From contig NZ_JADGMV010000004.1 of assembly GCF_015234355.1 (NCBI RefSeq), positions 267,390-331,389 of the forward strand: a stretch of 64,000 nt of DNA. The letters run 5' to 3'. The number at the start of each line of letters is the position of its first letter. Position 1 is the first letter of the stretch. Shown one piece after another: positions 1-9,146 of the stretch. The notes under the pieces are model-generated. The model was given only the letters and a program-made list of their open reading frames with translations. It ran no database searches and had not been told where the DNA came from. The DNA is from Psychrobacter sp. NG25 (lineage in GTDB: Bacteria; Pseudomonadota; Gammaproteobacteria; Pseudomonadales; Moraxellaceae). A program made the position numbers and the translations under genes.

Positions 1-894
1 AACGTTTGGATATGCCAAGATGAAACAGGGCATCTACAGTCGACAGGACGTGATGACAAAGCGCGCAAACAATACTTGTATCATCCAGAGTGGGATCGCG
101 TACGTGATCGAGCGAAGTTTGATGCCATGATTGGCTTTGCAGAGGCGCTACCGAATCTACGTGCTCAGGTTGAATTAGATTTGGATGCGAAACCCTTGTC
201 ACGAGCTAATGTGCTCGCCGCGGTAGTCAAACTGTTAGAGACTACCTTAATTCGTATTGGCAATAGCCGTTATGCGAAGCTTAATAAAAGTTATGGTTTA
301 AGCACGCTACGCAGCAAGCATGTAAATGAAACGGACAATGGACTGGCGTTTGATTTCGTCGGAAAAAGTGCAAAAGAGCACCATATTGAGCTACAAGACG
401 AGCGTTTGATTGACATTGTACAGGCATGTTCTGAATTACCTGGCTATCAGATATTTAAATACTTAGATGATAGCGGTGTTAAGCAAGTCGTCGACAGCGC
501 CGATATCAATGATTATATACGCACCCATACCGGCTGTAGTGATGGCAATAGCAATATGTATAGCGCCAAGGATTTCCGGACTTGGATGGCCAGTGTCCTC
601 GCAGTCAGTCATTTATATGATGAGCTACAAACAGCACATGGAAAAACAATATTAGCCAGTGAGCCTAAAAGCGCTGAGCGCCAGCAACTGGTCGTTGATA
701 TGGTAAAAAGTGTGGCAGCAGAGCTAGGTAATACGCCGACTGTATGCCGCGCATCTTATATTCATCCCGTCGTTATCGATCAATTTTTAGCGGGTCAGTT
801 TTTTGAGCTGTACAAAAATGCCCATCGTGGACGTACCAAAAAACATCAAAGCAGTGAAGAAAAGGCGCTACTAGGCTTTTTAAGCATACGATAG
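1..894 (+). CDS. DNA topoisomerase IB, 3' part (start lies before the window)
   Basis: The reading frame is open from base 1, so the 5' end is outside the window; 297 residues are visible. It resembles the poxvirus-like bacterial type IB topoisomerases, which relax supercoils through a 3'-phosphotyrosine intermediate. Visible family motifs are WICQDETGHLQSTGRD near the left edge, RIGNSRYAKLNKSYGLSTLR (the region holding catalytic Arg and Lys), and CRASYIHP near the C terminus, whose Tyr is the likely nucleophile. A TTG at 76 could be misread as a start, but family-like sequence continues upstream of it. The gene stands alone, followed by about 290 bp without a gene. Confidence 0.9.
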   Translation, partial: NVWICQDETGHLQSTGRDDKARKQYLYHPEWDRVRDRAKFDAMIGFAEALPNLRAQVELDLDAKPLSRANVLAAVVKLLETTLIRIGNSRYAKLNKSYGLSTLRSKHVNETDNGLAFDFVGKSAKEHHIELQDERLIDIVQACSELPGYQIFKYLDDSGVKQVVDSADINDYIRTHTGCSDGNSNMYSAKDFRTWMASVLAVSHLYDELQTAHGKTILASEPKSAERQQLVVDMVKSVAAELGNTPTVCRASYIHPVVIDQFLAGQFFELYKNAHRGRTKKHQSSEEKALLGFLSIR

Positions 895-1181
895 TAGGCT
901 CACTATAAAACCTTAGGACGTTCACCTTGCTAGCCATACTAGACATCACTTAGGATGATACTCCTTGTATCGAAGTAATGGCACATTGGCTATAGAATGA
1001 ATTTATATTTCTATAAAAATTAGTATTTACTATGAAAGTGATACGTTATGTATTGAAATAAACATAAAAATGCGTTACTAATAGGACATGATAAATACGA
1101 AGATATTAAACGGTCTATAGGATGTGACCGTTTTACAATCACCATTTTACCAGTTATCTGTTATTGCTAAAGGATTAGCTT

Positions 1182-2885
1182 ATGAATACGGCCTTTCAAA
1201 CTGCTACGATCGTTGATGTAGACGCTACTATCACACCAAAAAACTATACTGATTATTATAATAACTTCGACATGAACGCGCTGCTGTCAGAAATCTTTGG
1301 TAAGCATGTGGACGATCGTCTGAATGCTTATATGGCTTGCTGTGGTCGTCATGTACGTGACGGTCGCGGTGATAACATTGCGCTCGTACATGAAGATACC
1401 TCCGGCAACGTGACTCGTATGAGCTTTGCTGAGCTAGATGCGGCGAGTGCGCAAGTCGCTAACTTACTACTGTTTTATGGCGTACAAGTCGGTGACCAAG
1501 TCGCGACCATGCTACCGCGTACGCCTGAGTTACTCATCGTTGTATTAGCAACTTGGCGTATCGGAGCCGTATACCAGCCGTTATTCACCGCGTTTGGTTA
1601 TGATTCAATTAAGTATCGAATGGACAAAGCCAATACCAAAGTTGTTTTTACCAATCAAGAAAACCGTGGCAAATTTGAAGATTTGGCCGATCAAACCAAA
1701 ATGGTCATGGTAGGTAGCGTAGAGGATGCTCAGACTTGGGGTGATGATCACTATGCCGAGTCAATGGCAGCGAAATCAAAAACTCTAGCACCTGTATCGC
1801 TTGATACTAATGCACCATTTTTGCAAATGTTTACCTCAGGTACAGTCGGTAAATCAAAAGGCGTCAGCGTTCCATTGGCCGCGTTATCTACTTTTTATCT
1901 GTATATGCGCTATGCGATTGATTTGCGCGACGATGATAATTATTGGAATATGGCCGATCCTGGTTGGGCGTATGGATTGTACTACGCCATTACGGGGCCC
2001 TTATTGTTAGGTATCACTACTTATTTCAATGAAGCGGGCTTTGATGCTACTCATACCCGTGACTTCATGGTGCGTCATCAGATTACCAATTTGGCGTCTT
2101 CACCGACTGCCTTTCGTATGATGAAATCTAGCGGTGTGTTTGAGCATTCACATAACGATGCCAATGCCAAACTATCTCTACGCTGTGCGAATTCAGCAGG
2201 AGAGACACTCAATACTGAAGTCGTCAGCTGGCTAGAAACCTATCTGGGCTGCCAAGTGAAAGACCAATACGGGCAAACAGAAACGGGTATGACTTGCTGT
2301 GCCCATCATGCACTGGCACATAAGAGTCCCGTTGGCTCGATGGGTATGGCGTTACCGGGGCATACATTGGTGGTATTAAATGATGACATGCAAGTATTGC
2401 CTGATGGTGAGCAAGGACAGCTAGCAGTCGTGGTCAGCCAATCACCTGCATTTTATTTCCGTGGCTATAGCTGGAACGAAAAACAAGCCTTTGTAGATGA
2501 TTACTATCTGACAGGCGATGTGGTCGAGCGCCACAGTGATGGCAGCTATTGGTTCTCAGGACGGGATGATGACATCATTATTACTGCAGGTTACCGAGTA
2601 GGGCCGACCGATGTCGAAAATACGGTACTCGAACACGACGCAGTCGCAGAATCAGCAGCCGTTGGTGTGCCAGATGAGGTGCGCGGGCATACCATCAAGT
2701 CTTATGTGGTGCTAAAAGACGGTATCACTGGGAGTGAGAAGATTGCCAAAGAAATCCAAGATTTGGTACGTAAGCGTCTATCCACTCATGCGTATCCGCG
2801 TGAGGTTGAGTTTGTGACAGAATTACCCAAAACACCAAGTGGCAAAATTCAGCGCTTCTTACTACGTAGTCTGTCTGCCACATAA
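1182..2885 (+). CDS. AMP-dependent acyl-CoA synthetase/ligase
   Basis: A 567-residue adenylate-forming enzyme predicted to activate a carboxylic acid to its CoA thioester through an acyl-AMP. The ATP-binding loop reads MFTSGTVGKSKGV (about residue 213), the A5 motif DQYGQTETG, the hinge motif YWFSGRDDDIITAGYRVGP with one extra Ile, and the C-terminal catalytic Lys lies in PKTPSGKIQR. The start is supported by AAAGGATT upstream of the ATG. It is followed after 81 bp by an SDR of the 3-hydroxyacyl-CoA dehydrogenase type, so the two may form a small fatty- or branched-acid degradation unit. The chain length of the substrate cannot be read from the sequence; acetyl-, propionyl- or medium-chain acyl-CoA synthetase are all possible. 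Confidence 0.85.
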   Translation: MNTAFQTATIVDVDATITPKNYTDYYNNFDMNALLSEIFGKHVDDRLNAYMACCGRHVRDGRGDNIALVHEDTSGNVTRMSFAELDAASAQVANLLLFYGVQVGDQVATMLPRTPELLIVVLATWRIGAVYQPLFTAFGYDSIKYRMDKANTKVVFTNQENRGKFEDLADQTKMVMVGSVEDAQTWGDDHYAESMAAKSKTLAPVSLDTNAPFLQMFTSGTVGKSKGVSVPLAALSTFYLYMRYAIDLRDDDNYWNMADPGWAYGLYYAITGPLLLGITTYFNEAGFDATHTRDFMVRHQITNLASSPTAFRMMKSSGVFEHSHNDANAKLSLRCANSAGETLNTEVVSWLETYLGCQVKDQYGQTETGMTCCAHHALAHKSPVGSMGMALPGHTLVVLNDDMQVLPDGEQGQLAVVVSQSPAFYFRGYSWNEKQAFVDDYYLTGDVVERHSDGSYWFSGRDDDIIITAGYRVGPTDVENTVLEHDAVAESAAVGVPDEVRGHTIKSYVVLKDGITGSEKIAKEIQDLVRKRLSTHAYPREVEFVTELPKTPSGKIQRFLLRSLSAT

Positions 2886-2966
2886 GGTCTTTATAAATTC
2901 TTTAACAGCGCGATAATCTATCCATATAAAAGTATTTAATAAAAATAGCAATTTAAAGGAATAATT

Positions 2967-3746
2967 ATGCAAATTGAAAAACACAGCTTTTTGGTGACGG
3001 GTGGTGCATCAGGTCTAGGCGAGTCAGTGGCTCGTGCTATCGTAGAGCAAGGCGGCAATGTCGTTATCGCTGACCTAAACGAGTCAGCTGGGCAAACATT
3101 GGTCGCTGAGCTAGGCAATAATGCACGCTTTGTGCGCTGTGATGTCACCAGTGGTGATGAGGTGCAAGCGGCTGTGGATATGGCCGAAAGAGAATTTGGC
3201 GGCTTACAAGGTTCTATCAACTGTGCAGGTATCGCTGTCGTACAAAAGCTGCTGGATCGTGACAATAATCCAGCAGACCTTGATTCATTCAGCCGCGGTG
3301 TTAATATCAATCTAGTCGGTTCATTTAACGTGGCACGCTTGGTCGCGGCCAGTATCGCTAAGCGCGTGGTTAATGATAGCAGTGTTGAAAAGAATTCAGA
3401 TCAAGGCATTATTATCAATACCGCATCTATCGCAGCCTTTGATGGGCAAGTGGGGCAAGCCAGTTATTCATCATCTAAAGCGGGCGTGGTCGGTCTGACT
3501 TTACCGTTAGCGCGTGAGTTGGCTCGTCATGGTATTCGCGTGATGACTATCGCACCTGGTGTATTTGCCACACCGATGATGGATACTATTCCTGAAAAAG
3601 CTCGTGAGCAGCTAGAGGCAGGTGTTCCTTATCCTAAGCGTTTGGGTGCGCCAAATGAGTTTGCTAAATTGGCTGTCCATATCATTGATAATGCCTATCT
3701 AAATGGAGAAGTCATTCGCTTAGATGGCGCGATTCGTATGGTGTAG
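2967..3746 (+). CDS. SDR dehydrogenase, probable type II 3-hydroxyacyl-CoA dehydrogenase
   Basis: A 259-residue classical short-chain dehydrogenase. The NAD-binding motif is TGGASGLGES near residue 11, with an Asp after the second beta strand (VIADLN) that favours NAD over NADP. The catalytic Ser is in NTASIAAFDG and the Tyr/Lys pair in ASYSSSKAG. The late motif APGVFATPMM and the overall length fit the HSD17B10-like branch that oxidises 3-hydroxyacyl-CoA. RBS AAAGGA precedes the ATG. It sits 81 bp downstream of the acyl-CoA ligase on the same strand, which supports a role in acyl-CoA oxidation. Confidence 0.82.
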   Translation: MQIEKHSFLVTGGASGLGESVARAIVEQGGNVVIADLNESAGQTLVAELGNNARFVRCDVTSGDEVQAAVDMAEREFGGLQGSINCAGIAVVQKLLDRDNNPADLDSFSRGVNINLVGSFNVARLVAASIAKRVVNDSSVEKNSDQGIIINTASIAAFDGQVGQASYSSSKAGVVGLTLPLARELARHGIRVMTIAPGVFATPMMDTIPEKAREQLEAGVPYPKRLGAPNEFAKLAVHIIDNAYLNGEVIRLDGAIRMV

Positions 3747-3874
3747 TTATCTGTTTTGAATGAATGACTGAGTATTTGCCATTTTCCATATTATTTACAC
3801 ATTAGCAAGCGCCATGCTTTGATACATTATGATTAACTGTATTTAACGTTATTAATATCATAAAGGGTCAACTC

Positions 3875-4456
3875 ATGGCATTCTTGCGTAATCGTACTCA
3901 TCATTTATTACTTATCTTGGTTGGTCTTGGAGTGGTTACGGTTATCAGCAGCAGCGTTTTTAATTATATGACACGCGCGTCTGCGAGTAATAGTACCTTT
4001 GATAATCCAAATAACCAGCCTATCGCTGATGTGGTGATTGATAAGGTGTTCGTTGATAAATCCGAACGCCGTTTGCAATTATTGAGTGGCGATGACGTGA
4101 TTCGTACGTATCACATTGCATTGGGCGATAGTCCTGTTGGACATAAACAGCAAGAGGGCGATCAGCGCACCCCAGTTGGCATCTATACATTAGATTATAA
4201 AAACGAGAACTCTATTGCCCATCGCTCTATCCATATCAGCTACCCCAATGCTGCCGATAAAGCACACGCCAAGCAACTGGGTGTCAGTCCAGGTGGAGAT
4301 ATTATGATTCATGGTCAGATGAATGGCTTTGGTCATTTGGCTGCTATCAATCAAAAATATGATTGGACCGATGGCTGTATCGCCGTTACTGACGACGAGA
4401 TGGATGAGATTATGGCAGCAGTAACGCTTGGTACTTCTATCGAAATTGTCGAGTAG
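3875..4456 (+). CDS. L,D-transpeptidase (YkuD) family protein, membrane-anchored
   Basis: A 193-residue protein with an N-terminal hydrophobic segment (about residues 10-28) that should act as a signal anchor. The YkuD domain shows the HG motif in IMIHGQMNGFG and the nucleophilic Cys in DWTDGCIAVTDDEM. Such enzymes cross-link or modify peptidoglycan in the periplasm. The short form resembles YafK/ErfK-like proteins without a LysM domain. RBS AAAGGGT precedes the ATG. A degenerate repeat end follows within about 20 bp of the stop codon. Confidence 0.82.
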   Translation: MAFLRNRTHHLLLILVGLGVVTVISSSVFNYMTRASASNSTFDNPNNQPIADVVIDKVFVDKSERRLQLLSGDDVIRTYHIALGDSPVGHKQQEGDQRTPVGIYTLDYKNENSIAHRSIHISYPNAADKAHAKQLGVSPGGDIMIHGQMNGFGHLAAINQKYDWTDGCIAVTDDEMDEIMAAVTLGTSIEIVE

Positions 4457-4477
4457 GGCTGTTCACTGTGTTCTGAT

Positions 4478-4515
4478 ACAGTCAATCCTGTATAAATCAG
4501 AGAACGTGTCAGGAA
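4478..4515 (-). repeat. Partial copy of the dispersed intergenic repeat (right end, inverted)
   Basis: Read on the minus strand this stretch ends in GATTTATACAGGATTGACTG and is preceded by CCTGACAC. Both match the right end of the copy at 34561-34666 (CCTGACAC...ATTTATAGAGGATTGACT). Only this end is recognisable. It begins 22 bp after the stop of the L,D-transpeptidase gene. Confidence 0.5.
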
Positions 4516-4833
4516 TACTCTATTTACTGTCTGCATTGCTTTCACTCTTTAATGATTTCGTTCTTTAATACTGCTACTCACTTCCACTCATTCTCCTTAT
4601 ATCCGTATTATCTTCAACTGACTAGCTAATCTTAAAACGACTACCCATCATTCATATTTACTCTTGTACTAATAATGCTTTTGCATGGTTAAGCTGTGTC
4701 TATTTATATTTATTTAATGGTGCATCTACTCTAAACGAATTTTAAATTTATCTTAAGAATATAATTAAAATATATTAATAAATAAGTGGTATGATATATC
4801 ATCATTAATAGTAAGGTTTTATTTGATAATTGG

Positions 4834-4862
4834 CTTGAAATACTTATGTATATACCTTATAT
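4834..4862 (+). promoter_or_regulatory. Candidate sigma-32 heat-shock promoter of clpB
   Basis: CTTGAAA (4834-4840), a 14 nt spacer, then CCTTATAT (4855-4862). The E. coli RpoH consensus is CTTGAAA then CCCCATNT, so the -35 is perfect and the -10 keeps CC, AT and the final T. It lies about 72 bp before the clpB ATG, and clpB is a classic RpoH target. Confidence 0.6.
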
Positions 4863-4934
4863 AAATGACAGATAACAGTAAGCGCTAAACCATAAAACAG
4901 CTATTGTAAATACTAATTATAAAAGGATAGAAAC

Positions 4935-7532
4935 ATGAGATTTGAGAAATTTACCCAAAAACTGCAATCTGCTATTCAAGAAGCACAAAGCCTAGCCTTA
5001 GGCCGCGATCATACAGGTATCGATCCTGTGCATCTGCTTGCGGTATTGCTACAAGATGAGTCTAACTTGTCTATCTGCCAACAAGCAGGTGCTTCTATTC
5101 CTGCTCTAAAAAATGGCGTGGCAAAGGCGCTTGACGGTCAAGCAACGATTTCGGAGCCAACAGGTGATGTCAATCTAAATCCAAACTCAGTCAAAATTCT
5201 AAATTTAGCAGACCGTCAAGCACAGAAAGAAGGTGATGATTTTATTGCCACTGAATGGGTAATGTTGGCACTGTCTGAGCAGGGCGAAACCAAAAAGATA
5301 TTTGAAAGTGCTGGCGTGACAGCAAGCAAATTAAAAGTGGTCATTGAGCAGTTGCGCGGCGATGATACCGTCAATAATCAAAACGCTGAAGATCAACGTG
5401 ATGCACTCAATAAATATACGATCAATCTGACTGAACAAGCAGAGCTTGGCAAGCTGGATCCAGTGATTGGTCGTGACGAAGAAATTCGCCGTACCATTCA
5501 GGTGTTGTCACGTCGTACCAAAAATAATCCTGTACTCATTGGTGAGCCGGGCGTTGGTAAGACGGCTATCGTCGAAGGCTTGGCGCAAAAAATCATCAAT
5601 GGTGATGTGCCAGAAGGTCTGCGTCGTAAAGAAGTGTTGTCATTAGACTTGGGCGCTTTGATTGCAGGGGCAAAATTCCGCGGTGAGTTCGAAGAGCGAC
5701 TCAAAAGTGTATTGAGCGATTTGGCCAAGCAAGAAGGCAACGTCATCTTATTTATCGATGAGCTGCATACCATGGTCGGTGCTGGTAAATCTGAAGGCGC
5801 GATGGATGCTGGCAATATGCTAAAACCTGCACTGGCACGTGGTGAGCTACACTGTGTTGGTGCAACGACATTAGATGAGTATCGCAAGTATATTGAAAAA
5901 GATGCGGCGCTTGAACGTCGTTTCCAAAAAGTGTTGGTCGATGAGCCAACGGTTGAAGACACCATTGCGATTTTGCGAGGTCTCAAAGAGCGCTATGAGC
6001 TGCATCATGGGGTCGACATCCAAGACAGTGCCATCATTGCGGCTGCACGCATGAGCCACCGCTATATTACCGATCGCAAGTTGCCAGATAAGGCGATTGA
6101 CTTAATTGACGAAGCAGCCAGTCGTCTGCGTATGGAGATGGATAGTAAGCCTGAAGCCCTAGGTAAGCTCGATAGTCGCTTAATTCAGTTAAAAATGCAG
6201 CGTGAAGTACTCAAGAACGAAGAAGACGCTGGTGCACAGGCAGAGCGTAAAGTACTGAATGCACAAATTGAAGAGCTTGAAAAAGAGTACGCGGATCTAA
6301 ATGAAATTTGGCAAGCAGAAAAAGCGCTGGTCAAAGGCAGTCAGCAGCTAAAAGACGAGCTAGATAAGGCTCGTATTGCGTATGACAAAGCCAGTCGTGA
6401 AGGTGACTATGAGACCATGAGTAAGCTGCAATACGAAACCATTCCGCAGCTAGAGCGCCGTATCACTGAGTCTGACTTGGCAGAACAAAAAGAGCAAACA
6501 GGCGAAGGTAGTGGCGTCAAGCTACTACGTAACAAAGTCACAGACAATGAGATTGCGGAAGTGGTTGCGGCTGCCACAGGTATTCCCGTCAACAAAATGA
6601 TGCAAGGCGAGCGTGAAAAAATGCTAGCAATGGAAGAAAAACTCCATGAGCGTGTGATTGGTCAAGATGAGGCGGTCGAATCGGTAGCAAATGCGGTACG
6701 CCGTAGCCGAGCGGGTTTGTCTGATCCTAACCGTCCTTCTGGCTCGTTCTTATTCCTTGGGCCTACAGGGGTCGGTAAAACTGAGCTGACCAAGTCATTG
6801 GCGAACTTCTTGTTTGATAGTGAAGATTCGATAGTGCGCATCGACATGAGTGAGTACATGGAAAAACACAGTGTCAGTCGATTGGTTGGTGCGCCTCCAG
6901 GTTATGTTGGCTACGAAGAAGGCGGTGCGTTGACTGAGGCTGTTCGCCGTAAGCCTTATAGTGTGATTTTGTTTGATGAAGTCGAGAAAGCGCATCCTGA
7001 TGTGTTCAATATATTATTACAAGTATTGGATGATGGGCGTTTGACTGACTCACAAGGTCGTGTGGTTGATTTCAAGAATACGGTGATTATTATGACCAGT
7101 AACTTGGGTTCGCATAAGATTCAAGAAATGGTCGGCGAAAGCTACGAGGATATCAAAGCTGAGGTGATGGATTCTGTTGGTCAGCATTTCCGCCCAGAGT
7201 TCGTCAACCGTATCGATGAGATTGTGGTCTTCCATCCACTTGGTATGTCACAAATGGCAGGAATTGCTTCTATCCAGTTAGATCGTTTGCGTCAACGTTT
7301 ACATGATCGTGAGATGGATATCGAGCTATCAGCGGATGCGATGAACAAGTTGGTTGCGGTCGGCTATGATCCTGTGTATGGTGCGCGCCCGCTCAAACGT
7401 GCCATTCAGCAAGAGATTGAAAACCCATTGTCATTGAAGCTGTTGGCGGGTGATTTTGTGGCAGGAGATATCATCAAAGTCGATGTCGGCTCTGATGACA
7501 AGCTGAGCTTCAATAAACTCAGAATGAGCTAA
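4935..7532 (+). CDS. clpB: ATP-dependent disaggregase ClpB
   Basis: An 865-residue Hsp100 chaperone that extracts polypeptides from aggregates together with DnaK. The N domain covers about residues 1-145. NBD1 has Walker A GEPGVGKT (203-210) and Walker [12 protein letters not shown] coiled-coil middle domain rich in Glu/Lys (about 410-520) distinguishes ClpB from ClpA and ClpC. NBD2 has Walker A GPTGVGKT near 605 and Walker [17 protein letters not shown]. Length matches the E. coli protein (857). RBS AAAAGGAT precedes the ATG. It is flanked by a candidate RpoH promoter and a strong terminator, so it is probably monocistronic. Confidence 0.98.
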   Translation: MRFEKFTQKLQSAIQEAQSLALGRDHTGIDPVHLLAVLLQDESNLSICQQAGASIPALKNGVAKALDGQATISEPTGDVNLNPNSVKILNLADRQAQKEGDDFIATEWVMLALSEQGETKKIFESAGVTASKLKVVIEQLRGDDTVNNQNAEDQRDALNKYTINLTEQAELGKLDPVIGRDEEIRRTIQVLSRRTKNNPVLIGEPGVGKTAIVEGLAQKIINGDVPEGLRRKEVLSLDLGALIAGAKFRGEFEERLKSVLSDLAKQEGNVILFIDELHTMVGAGKSEGAMDAGNMLKPALARGELHCVGATTLDEYRKYIEKDAALERRFQKVLVDEPTVEDTIAILRGLKERYELHHGVDIQDSAIIAAARMSHRYITDRKLPDKAIDLIDEAASRLRMEMDSKPEALGKLDSRLIQLKMQREVLKNEEDAGAQAERKVLNAQIEELEKEYADLNEIWQAEKALVKGSQQLKDELDKARIAYDKASREGDYETMSKLQYETIPQLERRITESDLAEQKEQTGEGSGVKLLRNKVTDNEIAEVVAAATGIPVNKMMQGEREKMLAMEEKLHERVIGQDEAVESVANAVRRSRAGLSDPNRPSGSFLFLGPTGVGKTELTKSLANFLFDSEDSIVRIDMSEYMEKHSVSRLVGAPPGYVGYEEGGALTEAVRRKPYSVILFDEVEKAHPDVFNILLQVLDDGRLTDSQGRVVDFKNTVIIMTSNLGSHKIQEMVGESYEDIKAEVMDSVGQHFRPEFVNRIDEIVVFHPLGMSQMAGIASIQLDRLRQRLHDREMDIELSADAMNKLVAVGYDPVYGARPLKRAIQQEIENPLSLKLLAGDFVAGDIIKVDVGSDDKLSFNKLRMS

Positions 7533-7570
7533 GATCTAAGACAAACAGACCGTTTTCTTGATAAAACTAG

Positions 7571-7614
7571 CCCCTTATTTACCTATATTTTATATAGGTA
7601 AATAAGGGGTTTTT
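7571..7614 (+). terminator. Rho-independent terminator after clpB
   Basis: A perfect 18 bp stem (7571-7588 with 7592-7609), 3 nt loop, then five T. It starts 38 bp after the clpB stop. Confidence 0.9.
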
Positions 7615-7714
7615 ATGTTGTGGGCTATTATTATTTACCGTTTTCATGCTTTTACTATGTTATAAATAACCTAAGTACTCATAAGACGAATGTAAAATAA
7701 ATGGAGATTACAAC

Positions 7715-8968
7715 ATGGCGATAATCAACAAAAAATATCTAAGTGCACCATTAACTTTACCGATTATATTAGTGACATTGCTGATGAGCACGTCTGCTTG
7801 CTCCAATCAGTCAGTAGTCAATACCAATGAAGATCTGGCAGAATACAAGGACGCCAAAACCTCGGATGCTCATTCTTCTATGAGCGCTGATAAACCAGAA
7901 TTTTCCACTGAAATCATTGCTACTTTTGATGAACCTTGGGCGATGACAGCGTTACCTAAAGCAGATAATTCACCACAAAAAATCTTGGTGACACAAAAGA
8001 CAGGTGAGTTATTTATAGTTGATACCACAACAGGTGCGAAGACAGCAGTGACTGGCGTACCAGCAGTCGCTTATGGCGGGCAAGGAGGACTGGGTGATGT
8101 CATTATTGCACCAGATTTTGCTAGTACCAATAACATATATGTTAGCTATGTTGAAGCAGGGGAAGGTGCTGATAGTGGTAAATTTGGTGCGAAAGTCATC
8201 AAGGCAACATTGATAGATTTAGATACCAGTACGCCAAGTTTGCAAGCCATTATGCCAATCTGGGAGCAATCTCCAAAAGTAAAAGGGCAAGGTCATTACA
8301 GTCATCGCCTCTTATTTTCACCTGATGGGCAATATTTATACGTCAGTTCAGGCGAGCGCCAAGAAAAAACCCCAGCGCAAGATATGAGTGTCAATCTAGG
8401 TAAAATTATACGTCTAAATGCTGACGGATCTATCCCAGCAGACAATCCATTTTCGAATGATACAAATGACATCGCCAAGCAGTTTTGGACGATAGGTCAT
8501 CGCAATATATTGGGTATGGCATTCGATGACAGCGGACAGTTATGGGCGCACGAGATGGGCCCAAGAGGCGGTGATGAGTTTAATCTGATTAAAAAAGGTA
8601 AAAACTATGGCTGGCCGCTCGTGTCTAATGGCCGAAATTATTCGGGGGTTGATATCCCTGATCATGATACTCAGCCTGAGTTTGAAGCACCTGAGATTAC
8701 ATGGACCCCAGTCATATCACCTTCATCGATGAGTGTTTACTCTGCGGGTACAGTGGATGACTTTCCAGAGTGGCAAGGCAATATGCTGATTAGTGGTTTA
8801 TCGTCTAAAGCGCTTATCGTAGTGGGCATAAGTGAAGACAATACCGCCGCTGAGCGTTATCGCTATGACATGGGTGAGCGTATACGCAGTGTGCTAGCAG
8901 TAGATGGGCAAGTGTGGACACTTGAAGACGGTAATGATGCACAATTACTCAGATTATTGCCCAAATAA
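7715..8968 (+). CDS. PQQ-dependent sugar dehydrogenase (YliI/Asd-like), exported
   Basis: A 417-residue protein with a hydrophobic signal segment (about residues 12-28) ending STSAC. It could be a lipoprotein with Cys at about residue 29, though the lipobox is not ideal. The mature part is a six-bladed beta-propeller of the glucose/sorbosone dehydrogenase family. Markers are GGQGGLGDVIIAPDF, SPDGQYLYVSSGE, IGHRNILGMAFD and HEMGPRGGDEFN. E. coli YliI, an aldose sugar dehydrogenase, is the likely close relative. RBS GGAGATTACAAC precedes the ATG. No PQQ biosynthesis genes lie in the window, so cofactor supply must come from elsewhere. Confidence 0.85.
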   Translation: MAIINKKYLSAPLTLPIILVTLLMSTSACSNQSVVNTNEDLAEYKDAKTSDAHSSMSADKPEFSTEIIATFDEPWAMTALPKADNSPQKILVTQKTGELFIVDTTTGAKTAVTGVPAVAYGGQGGLGDVIIAPDFASTNNIYVSYVEAGEGADSGKFGAKVIKATLIDLDTSTPSLQAIMPIWEQSPKVKGQGHYSHRLLFSPDGQYLYVSSGERQEKTPAQDMSVNLGKIIRLNADGSIPADNPFSNDTNDIAKQFWTIGHRNILGMAFDDSGQLWAHEMGPRGGDEFNLIKKGKNYGWPLVSNGRNYSGVDIPDHDTQPEFEAPEITWTPVISPSSMSVYSAGTVDDFPEWQGNMLISGLSSKALIVVGISEDNTAAERYRYDMGERIRSVLAVDGQVWTLEDGNDAQLLRLLPK

Positions 8969-9089
8969 CATCGAAATAACATCGAATTAACGATATATTT
9001 ACCTACCTGTGTATTTAATTATTTTAATAAAACTATTAAATTCTTTTAGAGTAAATTAATAGTTTTAACAAGTTTTATTTTGTAATTGA

Positions 9090-9118
9090 TTGATAGTTAA
9101 GACCTATTTTGTTAAGGT
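9090..9118 (+). promoter_or_regulatory. Candidate promoter of the first BCCT gene
   Basis: TTGATA (9090-9095), 17 nt, TAAGGT (9113-9118). The 30 bp block from 9090 shares 24 of 30 bases with the block before the third BCCT gene (12831-12860), including both hexamers and the spacing. Flanking sequence is much less alike, so the conservation looks functional or recently duplicated. Confidence 0.5.
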
Positions 9119-9146
9119 AACGTTCCTTGAAACTTGAGACTTGCAC

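Larger units (their letters stand above)
4457..4934. other. Intergenic gap before clpB
   Basis: A 478 bp AT-rich gap. It contains a degenerate repeat end (4478-4515) and a heat-shock-type promoter (4834-4862). No open frame with coding character was seen in the remainder. Confidence 0.6.

Noticed and set aside
467..655. Short open frame inside the topoisomerase gene
   Set aside because: Overlaps a conserved gene in another frame and has no RBS or family features.
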